Origin: Photobacterium lutimaris | Lineage (GTDB): Bacteria; Pseudomonadota; Gammaproteobacteria; Enterobacterales; Vibrionaceae | Assembly (NCBI RefSeq): GCF_003025555.1 | Contig: NZ_PYMH01000002.1 | Span: 372,001-436,000, forward strand | Direction of reading: 5' to 3' | DNA length: 64,000 bases | Shown: one piece after another, positions 39,717 to 47,506 of the stretch | Position numbering within the stretch: position 1 is the stretch's first letter | Layout of the letters: each line of letters starts with the position of its first letter | Notes under the pieces: generated by a model | Told to the model about the DNA's origin: nothing | Database searches by the model: none | What the model saw: only the letters and a program-made list of their open reading frames with translations | Made by a program: the position numbers and the translations under genes

Positions 39717-40573
39717 TGAATATTTCTCTCTTTCTCAAAAATATGTTCAAAATTATCCAAGCTCCAATCAACGAATGGCCGTGGATTCAACGCCCGCCCT
39801 ACAAACCGCACCTCGTAATGCAGGTGTGGTCCGGATGACAAACCGGAATTGCCGGAGTACGCAATGAGATCGCCCTTATTGACAAAATCACCGGATTTCA
39901 CAGCAAATTTGTGTAAATGGGAATAAGATGACGAAAAGCCGAAGGTGTGCTGCAGGCGAAGAAAGTTACCTGAGCCTTCATTACTGGGTCGCACTGTTTC
40001 TACCACACCATCTGCAGGCGCATAGATTGGCGTGCCGGTATTCACGGCAAAGTCCAACCCCCGGTGCAGTCGACGACTTCCCGTTACAGGATGGACACGA
40101 TAGCCATACTGGGAAGACTGCCGCGCCTTCCCCACCGGCGACCCATTAGGTAAGCTTTCCAAGATGGCTGTACGTACCGCAGAGTTGATCGCGGCAACAT
40201 CCAAGCGCTGCTCGATAGCATCAACTTCTCCGGTAATATCTACGCCAAGCAAAGCTTCAAGCTCATGCAGCCTATCCGATACCCCACTCAAACGATTTTC
40301 ACGGGCATCCAAGTCCGCCTCTAAATCGAATTTCAACGATTTCAATTGATCAAGCTCTTCAGTCAATGATGATGACTGGGCTTCCAATTCCATCTGTTTA
40401 TATTTCGCGTCATCGGCCTCAGACTTCAAATACACCATCCAACCTGCCGCCGTCACCGTAACCACCACTGCAGAGATTGCCAGCCAGCGCAAATTACGCT
40501 GAGCTTTGATACTCAACTGGAAGTGCCTCGAACCATGTATCGATGAAACCGATATCGTGATTTGTTCCTTCAT
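39620..40573 (-). CDS. M23 (LytM-type) peptidoglycan endopeptidase, membrane-anchored
   Basis: 317 residues: cytoplasmic N-terminus, one membrane segment (about 29-49), periplasmic coiled coil (about 55-125), LytM domain (about 160-265). Zinc and catalytic motifs are complete: HRGLDFAV, SHLHKF and GPHLHYEVR. Predicted to cut peptide cross-links in the cell wall. In other bacteria (for example Helicobacter Csd1 with CcmA) such enzymes are positioned by bactofilins to shape the cell; the overlap with the bactofilin gene supports the same partnership here. Substrate bond not known. Confidence 0.93.
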   Translation of the reverse strand: MKEQITISVSSIHGSRHFQLSIKAQRNLRWLAISAVVVTVTAAGWMVYLKSEADDAKYKQMELEAQSSSLTEELDQLKSLKFDLEADLDARENRLSGVSDRLHELEALLGVDITGEVDAIEQRLDVAAINSAVRTAILESLPNGSPVGKARQSSQYGYRVHPVTGSRRLHRGLDFAVNTGTPIYAPADGVVETVRPSNEGSGNFLRLQHTFGFSSSYSHLHKFAVKSGDFVNKGDLIAYSGNSGLSSGPHLHYEVRFVGRALNPRPFVDWSLDNFEHIFEKERNIQWASLINKVEQKVSKQLQLSSQRDVTSKENSS

Positions 40574-40771
40574 AGTAGTACTGCTATTTATAAATCACTT
40601 TTACATCAAACGACCGAGATTTCGTTGTTATTAAGCGAGTTAGGTCAAATTCTTCAAATTAACATTCAGCTAGTTTGCTGTTAGTATGCAATCAACTGTA
40701 GTTAAAGCCTTTTTTTACAACCTTTCTTTAACAATACATGTTGATATTTTGCTTACTAAGGACAGTAACAG

Positions 40772-41890
40772 ATGATTTCTCTCAAGGAACTCTTAAGACG
40801 TAAACCTTGGATACTCTCCGCATTTATTTTGCTCGGAATAGGCCTTTGGTTGTTCAGTGGCCACTACTCTCCCCCCTCTGATACATCTGATTCTCAGGCA
40901 TTAAAAGACCATTCATCCAGCCCTCCACCACTGGCCAAAGTGGTGACCGAACAGTTTATGGTACAACCGGTAACCCGCACTCTCTCCCTCTATGGCCGTA
41001 CTGCACCAAACCGCAAAGCCACCCTAGGTGCAGAAGTAGCGGGAAAAGTTGATACCTTGCTAGTTCGCAAAGGGCAGCATATTAAAACCGGCCAGCCACT
41101 GATCCAACTTGATAAGGCAGACCGAGAACTTCAACTTGCCCGAGCCAATGCTATCCTCAAAGTCAGGAACCAAGAATTTAATGCCTCAAAGTCACTGAGA
41201 AAGCGTGGCTTGCAGGGTGAAGTGGCTTTCAGTCAGGCTGAAGCCAACCTGATTGAAGCCAAAGCTCAAGTCAGAAGCTTGGAGCTTGCATTAACTAATA
41301 CTGAAATTTATGCCCCTTTCGACGGCGTTATCGAACGCCTTTATATTGAGAAAGGTGACTATTTAGGCGTGGGTGATCCCATCATTTCCATTGTTGATTT
41401 AAACCCATTAGTAATCAGTGCCGATGTCAGCGAGCGCCACATCGATAAGGTCTACAAGAACCAAAAGGCTGAAATCGAACTGGTTACCGGATTTGTCGCA
41501 ACAGGTACCCTCAGCTTTCGGGGGGCTGTCGCCAATGAGTCAACCAATACCTACCCAATCGAAGTGGAAATCAGCAACCCAGACATGGCGCTAACGGCAG
41601 GCACCAGCGCTAACCTCGAATTGCTCCTAGCAACCGAACCGGCGATAAAAATCACCCCTTCCATGTTAGCGCTTGATGAAGCTGGCAATCTGGGGATAAA
41701 AACCTTGGCCGCAGGCGATAAAGTTCATTTCGTGCCTATCTCAATCGTCAAAGTCGAGCCCGACGGTGTGTGGCTGGCCGGTACCGAGAATACCGTGGAG
41801 ATCATCACGACAGGCCAAGGCTTTGTCAGGGACGGTGATACGGTAATACCTGTTCGCCGCCATTCCGTTGACCTCGATGGGAGTGAGTAA
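40772..41890 (+). CDS. RND efflux periplasmic adaptor (membrane fusion protein)
   Basis: 372 residues. N-terminal anchor (about 14-30), lipoyl/barrel-sandwich halves (LGAEVAGKVDTLLVRKGQHI and TNTEIYAPFDGVIERLYIEK), an alpha-hairpin between them, then beta-barrel and membrane-proximal domains. It links the RND pump to an outer-membrane channel, probably TolC encoded elsewhere. The stop overlaps the pump start (TAATG), so the two are translationally coupled. Confidence 0.93.
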   Translation: MISLKELLRRKPWILSAFILLGIGLWLFSGHYSPPSDTSDSQALKDHSSSPPPLAKVVTEQFMVQPVTRTLSLYGRTAPNRKATLGAEVAGKVDTLLVRKGQHIKTGQPLIQLDKADRELQLARANAILKVRNQEFNASKSLRKRGLQGEVAFSQAEANLIEAKAQVRSLELALTNTEIYAPFDGVIERLYIEKGDYLGVGDPIISIVDLNPLVISADVSERHIDKVYKNQKAEIELVTGFVATGTLSFRGAVANESTNTYPIEVEISNPDMALTAGTSANLELLLATEPAIKITPSMLALDEAGNLGIKTLAAGDKVHFVPISIVKVEPDGVWLAGTENTVEIITTGQGFVRDGDTVIPVRRHSVDLDGSE

Positions 41891-44800
41891 TGTTTGCCAT
41901 TATTGATGCGGCGATAAACCGCTCACGCACCATGCTCACTTTGCTGGTTCTGATCTTGTTGGCAGGTGCCATCACCTACCGAATCATTCCAAAAGAGTCC
42001 AATCCCGATATCACTATTCCTGTGATTTATGTCTCGGTGGGTCATCAGGGGATCAGCCCAGCTGATGCCGAGCGGCTTTTGGTAAGGCCGCTGGAAAAAG
42101 AGCTGCGCTCTATCGAAGGGGTCAAAGAAATGAGCGCCATCGCCTCTGAAGGCCATGCTTCTGTGACACTTGAGTTTATTGTGGGTTCAGATATCAATGT
42201 CGCCCTGACCGATGTGCGTGAAGCTGTTGATCTGGCCAAAGCTAAACTGCCCGACGATGCCGATGAGCCGACGGTGCATGAAGTGACTCTGGCCAGTTAT
42301 GAACCGGTATTGTCTCTGGTGCTGTACGGTACCGTACCAGAGCGGACCACGATTCAGGTTGCACGTGATCTTCAAGACAAGCTGGAGAGTTTCAAGCAAG
42401 TACTTGAAGTGGATATCGCTGGTGATCGGGAAGATGTTGTCGAAGTGATTGTCGAGCCGCTATTGATGGAGAGCTACGGTCTTGACCAAGAAGATGTCTT
42501 TCGTTTGGTTGCCCGCAATAACCGAGTGGTGGCCGCTGGTTTTGTCGATACCGGTTATGGCCGCTTTTCGGTCAAGGTACCATCGGTATTCGATTCGCTG
42601 AAAGATATCCTTGAGCTGCCGATAAAAGTGGATGGCAACACAGTCGTCACCTTCAGCGATGTTGCCACAATCCGCCGTGCTTACCGTGATCCTAACAGCT
42701 TTGCACGCCTTAACGGCGATACTGCTATTGTGCTGGATGTCAAAAAGCGCGCTGGCGAAAATATCATCGAAACAGTCAGCATCGTCAAGGCGGTTGTTGA
42801 AGAAGCGCAAAAACGGGAGGAGTGGCCAGATAACTTGTTGGTGGAGTACACCCTCGACCAATCTGAAGATGTTAATACCATGCTCAACGATCTTCAAAAC
42901 AACATTTTGTCGGCCATTATCTTGGTTGTCATTGTGATACTGGCCATTTTAGGGACTCGTACCGCCTTTTTAGTCGGAGTCTCCATTCCCGGTGCTTTCC
43001 TAACCGGTTTACTCATGCTGGCTGTTAGCGGCATCACCGTTAACATGATCGTCCTTTTCGCTCTGATTATGGCTGTCGGTATGCTGGTAGACGGTGCCAT
43101 CGTCGTCACTGAGTATGCCGATCGAAAAATGCAGGAAGGGACGGCACGCAAGCAAGCTTACCGAGAGGCCGCCAAACGCATGGCCTGGCCGATTACCGCC
43201 TCGACCGCCACCACCCTCGCGGCATTTGCGCCATTGCTATTTTGGCCAGATACCACCGGCGAGTTCATGCGCTACCTCCCTCTGACACTGATTGCGACTT
43301 TATCTGCTTCACTATTGATGGCACTGCTCTTTGTCCCCGTATTAGGTAGCGTTGTCGGCAAACCCCAGTACACCACAAAGGCGGAACAACAACGTAAAAT
43401 CGCCATGGAAAAAGGCGACTTCAGCCAAGCCCGGGGCATCACCAAGCTTTACCTCACCACTTTGGCAGTCGCCATTAAACACCCAATTAAAATACTGATC
43501 TCCGCCTTTATTTTTGCCATTGCAGTCGGGGTGACCTATAGCAAGGCCGGTTTAGGTGTCGTCTTCTTCCCTGAGGTTGATCCGCCTCACTTTACCATCA
43601 AAGCTCGCTCCCATGGTGACCTGTCTATCTATGAAAAAGATAAGCTGATGAGCCAAATTGAGCAGCGAATTATCGATACAGAAGGGATAAAAAGTGTCTA
43701 TACCCGCACAGGTGGCAGTAATGAAATCGGCCAGATCCAGCTTAATCCAATGGATTGGCAGGACCGCCGCCCCATCAAAGCGATCATTGCTGAGATGCGT
43801 GAAAAAACAGCCGATATAGCCGGTATAGAACTAGAGTTCAAATATCCGCAAGCCGGTCCGCCAAGTGAACATGATGTTGTCATTGAGGTGTCCGGTAATA
43901 ACACCGAAGACATGAACGATGCCGTCCGCCAAGTCCGTTACTGGCTGGAATCGCACCAGGCGTTTACCAATATCTCCGATTCTGCCGATAAAGAAGGCAT
44001 CGATTGGGAAATCAAGATTGATCGTGATGACGCCGCCCGATTTGGTGGGGACGCAACCTTGGTGGGCAATACCGTGCAGTTTGTCACCAACGGACTCAAG
44101 ATTGGGGATTTCCTACCCGATGATACCGATGAAGAAGTCGATATTCTGGTTCGATACCCCGAGGACAAACGGGATATCGGGCGGTTCGATGAGCTGAGGG
44201 TCAAAACGGTTTACGGCATGGTACCAATCACCAACTTTGCCAGTATTACCCCCTCTCCGAAACAAGGCACTATTAACCGCCTTGATGGCAAGCGGGTTAT
44301 TGAAGTGATGGCGGATATGTCCACTGGCTACAACCTCAGCTTGCAACTGCCTATCATTAATTCGGCAATTGCAGAGATGCCTCTCGCCACGGGCACGCAG
44401 GTTATCGTCAGAGGCCAAAATGAAGATCAGGAGAAATCTTCTGCCTTCCTGCAAAATGCCTTTTTGATCGCCCTCGCGGTAATGGGGCTCATATTGGTCA
44501 CCCAGTTCAATAGCTTCTATCAAGCACTCCTGATACTCAGCGCGGTGTTGTTTTCTACTGTCGGCGTTTTCCTGGGACTGCTGATTTTCCAACGTCCCTT
44601 CGGCATCATCATGTCTGGTATTGGGGTGATTTCATTGGCGGGTATTGTGGTCAATAACAATATCGTATTGATTGACACGTATAACCAACTGCGCCACAGC
44701 GGATTGGATAAAGTGACGGCCATCATGCACACCGGCGCGCAGCGTTTGCGCCCAGTACTGTTAACCACAATTACCACAATCCTAGGCCTGTTGCCGATGG

Positions 44801-45105
44801 TACTTGAAATGAACATTAACCTGATTAGTCGGTTGGTCGAGTTCGGCGCTCCGAGTACCCAGTGGTGGTCACAATTAGCCACTGCTGTCGCCGGAGGGCT
44901 CGCCTTTGCAACGTTGTTGACGTTGATCCTCACGCCGTGCCTACTCATGCTGGGGCGGGATCACAAACAGCTGCTCGATCAACACCACTCACTCCCACCG
45001 CAGCAAAACAGTCAGCCTCAAATGGCCGATCCTGAGGATGTGGTTGAAAAACATCTTGGCAAAATGTTCACGCGTCCCCCAGAGCCAAGGCCCATTTGCA
45101 AATGA
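41890..45105 (+). CDS. RND-family efflux pump
   Basis: 1071 residues, inner-membrane transporter with 12 predicted membrane segments and two large periplasmic loops. At the TM4 proton-relay site the sequence is GMLVDGAIVVTEY: the first Asp of the AcrB Asp-Asp pair is kept and the second is Gly. In TM10 the AcrB Lys is replaced (GIVVNNNIVLID). These changes are seen in a distinct RND branch, so AcrB substrates should not be assumed. No outer-membrane component or regulator is adjacent. The pair is followed by a strong inverted repeat. Confidence 0.93.
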   Translation: MFAIIDAAINRSRTMLTLLVLILLAGAITYRIIPKESNPDITIPVIYVSVGHQGISPADAERLLVRPLEKELRSIEGVKEMSAIASEGHASVTLEFIVGSDINVALTDVREAVDLAKAKLPDDADEPTVHEVTLASYEPVLSLVLYGTVPERTTIQVARDLQDKLESFKQVLEVDIAGDREDVVEVIVEPLLMESYGLDQEDVFRLVARNNRVVAAGFVDTGYGRFSVKVPSVFDSLKDILELPIKVDGNTVVTFSDVATIRRAYRDPNSFARLNGDTAIVLDVKKRAGENIIETVSIVKAVVEEAQKREEWPDNLLVEYTLDQSEDVNTMLNDLQNNILSAIILVVIVILAILGTRTAFLVGVSIPGAFLTGLLMLAVSGITVNMIVLFALIMAVGMLVDGAIVVTEYADRKMQEGTARKQAYREAAKRMAWPITASTATTLAAFAPLLFWPDTTGEFMRYLPLTLIATLSASLLMALLFVPVLGSVVGKPQYTTKAEQQRKIAMEKGDFSQARGITKLYLTTLAVAIKHPIKILISAFIFAIAVGVTYSKAGLGVVFFPEVDPPHFTIKARSHGDLSIYEKDKLMSQIEQRIIDTEGIKSVYTRTGGSNEIGQIQLNPMDWQDRRPIKAIIAEMREKTADIAGIELEFKYPQAGPPSEHDVVIEVSGNNTEDMNDAVRQVRYWLESHQAFTNISDSADKEGIDWEIKIDRDDAARFGGDATLVGNTVQFVTNGLKIGDFLPDDTDEEVDILVRYPEDKRDIGRFDELRVKTVYGMVPITNFASITPSPKQGTINRLDGKRVIEVMADMSTGYNLSLQLPIINSAIAEMPLATGTQVIVRGQNEDQEKSSAFLQNAFLIALAVMGLILVTQFNSFYQALLILSAVLFSTVGVFLGLLIFQRPFGIIMSGIGVISLAGIVVNNNIVLIDTYNQLRHSGLDKVTAIMHTGAQRLRPVLLTTITTILGLLPMVLEMNINLISRLVEFGAPSTQWWSQLATAVAGGLAFATLLTLILTPCLLMLGRDHKQLLDQHHSLPPQQNSQPQMADPEDVVEKHLGKMFTRPPEPRPICK

Positions 45106-45127
45106 ACAAAAGAGGTTAATTAAACGG

Positions 45128-45171
45128 TTGCTCACTAATGCATGGAAAGCGCAACATGTATTAGTGAGCAA
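45128..45171 (+). terminator. Large inverted repeat after the RND operon
   Basis: TTGCTCACTAATGCATG (45128-45144) pairs with CATGTATTAGTGAGCAA (45155-45171), 16 of 17 positions, 10-base loop, starting 22 bases after the stop. No T run, so it may protect the mRNA or end transcription with Rho. Confidence 0.6.
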
Positions 45172-45344
45172 TGACAAGGGTAACGGGAAGACTACAATTC
45201 CCCCGGGTAAACGCTGCCATCCCCTACCTTGCCCAGCACACGAGTTGGGTTATAGTTAGATCATTGCTAATCGAATTTTCCACTCAGCCCGTAACAATAG
45301 TGATGCTGGCATCCACCTTGCCAGTTACTCGTGAGGGCTAAACT

Positions 45345-46586
45345 ATGAGTCTAAAAACGACATTAGAGAAAGTTGAACACGCCTTTGAGCCAGGAGGCAA
45401 ATACCAAAAGTGGTTCCCACTCTATGAAGCATTCGCGACCTTGCTTTACACGCCGGGACAAGTAACTCAACGTATTACCCATGTCAGAGACAGTATCGAC
45501 CTGAAGCGGATCATGATCATCGTGTGGTTGGCCGTTTTCCCGGCCATGTTCTGGGGACTATACAATGTCGGGCACCAGACAGTTATTGCCATCAACAGCT
45601 TGTACTCCCCAGAGGAAATCCAGCAGTTAGTCAATGAAAACTGGCAATATTCAGCGACTCTAGCCCTAGGCGGCAGTTTGGCCGAATCCGCAGATTGGGC
45701 AAGTAAAATGCTTCTCGGCGCATTCTACTTCCTGCCACTCTATATCACTGTTTTTATCGTCGGTGGCTTCTGGGAAGTCCTGTTTGCCATTGTGCGTAAA
45801 CATGAAATCAACGAAGGCTTCTTTGTCTCCTCCATCTTGTTTGCGCTCATTTTGCCGCCGACATTACCATTGTGGCAGGCGGCATTGGGGATCACCTTCG
45901 GGATAGTGGTTGCCAAAGAAGTATTCGGCGGCACAGGACGGAACTTTCTCAACCCCGCCCTCGCAGGTAGAGCTTTTTTGTATTTTGCGTATCCGGCTGA
46001 AATCTCTGGCGGGATGGTCTGGACCGGCGCTGATGGCTACACCGGAGCAACGGCACTGAGCCAATGGGCCGAAGGTGGTTCATCCGCTATGGTGCATAAT
46101 GCCACGGGCGAAGCCATCACTTGGATGGATGCGTTTGTCGGCAATATTCCGGGGTCGATTGGCGAAGTGTCGACCCTATTCCTGCTACTGGGCGGCTTGA
46201 TGATCATGCTAATGGGTATTGCTTCGTGGCGTATCGTCACTGGGGTAATGGTAGGGATGATAGTCACCGCAACGCTGCTTAACCTCATCGGCTCTGACAC
46301 CAACCCGATGTTTTCGATGCCGTTTTGGTGGCACCTTGTGTTAGGTGGTTTCGCTTTCGGGATGCTATTCATGGCAACCGACCCCGTTTCGGCGGCGTTT
46401 ACTAACAATGGTAAATGGGCATATGGGATACTGATTGGAGTGATGACGGTGTTTGTTCGGGTTGTCAACCCCGCCTACCCAGAAGGCATCATGTTAGCTA
46501 TCTTGTTTGCCAATCTGTTCGCCCCGTTGTTTGATAATTTGGTTTCCAGAGCCAATGCCAAGCGCAGGCTGAGTCGGCACAGTTAG
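45345..46586 (+). CDS. NqrB-like subunit of Na+-translocating NADH:quinone reductase, orphan copy
   Basis: 413 residues, closely similar in wording to Vibrio NqrB from [20 protein letters not shown] to the C-terminal [12 protein letters not shown] region. It keeps the FMN-attachment Thr in [15 protein letters not shown] and the membrane helices. NqrB carries Na+ transfer and a covalent FMN in the six-subunit complex. No nqrA or nqrC-F is nearby, so this is a solitary copy, probably a paralogue of the complete operon elsewhere. Whether it assembles into NQR is unknown. ATG 45345 has GAGGG 8 bases upstream. Confidence 0.92.
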   Translation: MSLKTTLEKVEHAFEPGGKYQKWFPLYEAFATLLYTPGQVTQRITHVRDSIDLKRIMIIVWLAVFPAMFWGLYNVGHQTVIAINSLYSPEEIQQLVNENWQYSATLALGGSLAESADWASKMLLGAFYFLPLYITVFIVGGFWEVLFAIVRKHEINEGFFVSSILFALILPPTLPLWQAALGITFGIVVAKEVFGGTGRNFLNPALAGRAFLYFAYPAEISGGMVWTGADGYTGATALSQWAEGGSSAMVHNATGEAITWMDAFVGNIPGSIGEVSTLFLLLGGLMIMLMGIASWRIVTGVMVGMIVTATLLNLIGSDTNPMFSMPFWWHLVLGGFAFGMLFMATDPVSAAFTNNGKWAYGILIGVMTVFVRVVNPAYPEGIMLAILFANLFAPLFDNLVSRANAKRRLSRHS

Positions 46587-46637
46587 CGTCGTCATGCCAA
46601 AGACCATCATAGGTTTGAGTCGCTGTACCATTGGTAT

Positions 46638-46663
46638 CCCCCTGGTAATACCTTGCTAGGGGG
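46638..46663. terminator. Hairpin between nqrB-like and GNAT-like genes
   Basis: CCCCCT pairs with AGGGGG across a 14-base loop, between the convergent genes; no clear T run on either strand. Confidence 0.4.
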
Positions 46664-46668
46664 AGGCT

Positions 46669-47343
46669 TTAGGCAAGACAATCGACAAAAATCATGGGTT
46701 CCTGATAGCGAACAGGTACACCCTCCTCGATCAAGTCATCAATAACGTCATCGGCCATTTCAACAAACGATTCACTGAGCAAATCGCAAATTGCCTCACC
46801 ACCTTCGGTGATTGCCAATGCTGAGAACCACAGTTTTAATTGAATAGATCGCTGTGCCAACTTTCGAAACAAGTCATCACAATCCGTTCGGGCAATATTG
46901 ATAATCAACTCGCACAAACAAGTAGCAAGCCCTCGCTCCCGAAACGCCTTTTTCACATAAATCGTATGCAAAGTCACTTCATAGAATAGCTCGGTCGATT
47001 TACGTGGATTTCTATAGTCTTCCAAACATCGACTAAATGTCGCCACTGCAGCAATTTCCCCCTGGGCATAGACTTCCAAAGCAACGTCGCTTGCCTCATC
47101 CGGTTGTCGGTAATGAGAGGAGGCCACCTGGTTTTCATCTAGCACCGCCTTTACCTGATGGTAGTCATCATCTAAACAATCAACCTCCTTTGTCAGCTGA
47201 GACAAGGGTTTAATTGCTAATTGCCAATCTTGCTTTGGTAACGGCGGCGTAATACCTAGCATTGCTAATTCAGCCGGAGTAAGCAGCGCTAAGTTCAAGG
47301 AGTCAGAATAGATTGTTGAAGATGAATTGCGTGAAAACTCCAT
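46669..47343 (-). CDS. GNAT-like acetyltransferase-fold protein
   Basis: 224 residues, acidic. The central stretch HTIYVKKAFRERGLATCLCE has the form of GNAT motif A (V-x-x-x-x-R-x-x-G-x-A), where acetyl-CoA pyrophosphate binds. The rest is not recognisable and the C-terminal 60 residues are strongly acidic. Substrate unknown. It overlaps nothing and stands alone, with a CCCCCT/AGGGGG hairpin (46638-46663) right behind it. Confidence 0.65.
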   Translation of the reverse strand: MEFSRNSSSTIYSDSLNLALLTPAELAMLGITPPLPKQDWQLAIKPLSQLTKEVDCLDDDYHQVKAVLDENQVASSHYRQPDEASDVALEVYAQGEIAAVATFSRCLEDYRNPRKSTELFYEVTLHTIYVKKAFRERGLATCLCELIINIARTDCDDLFRKLAQRSIQLKLWFSALAITEGGEAICDLLSESFVEMADDVIDDLIEEGVPVRYQEPMIFVDCLA

Positions 47344-47506
47344 GTATTAACTCCCTTAGATTTTGCAAAACCGGAGTGTATCAAAACACCTTCAAATCAC
47401 GCCTGTGCAATGACACTTCTGTGAGCAGGATTTCATTCTGTAGGCGTAGACTGGAAACTTTTTCATCAACATCATTACACTGGGCCAATTGATAAATTGG
47501 CTCAGC

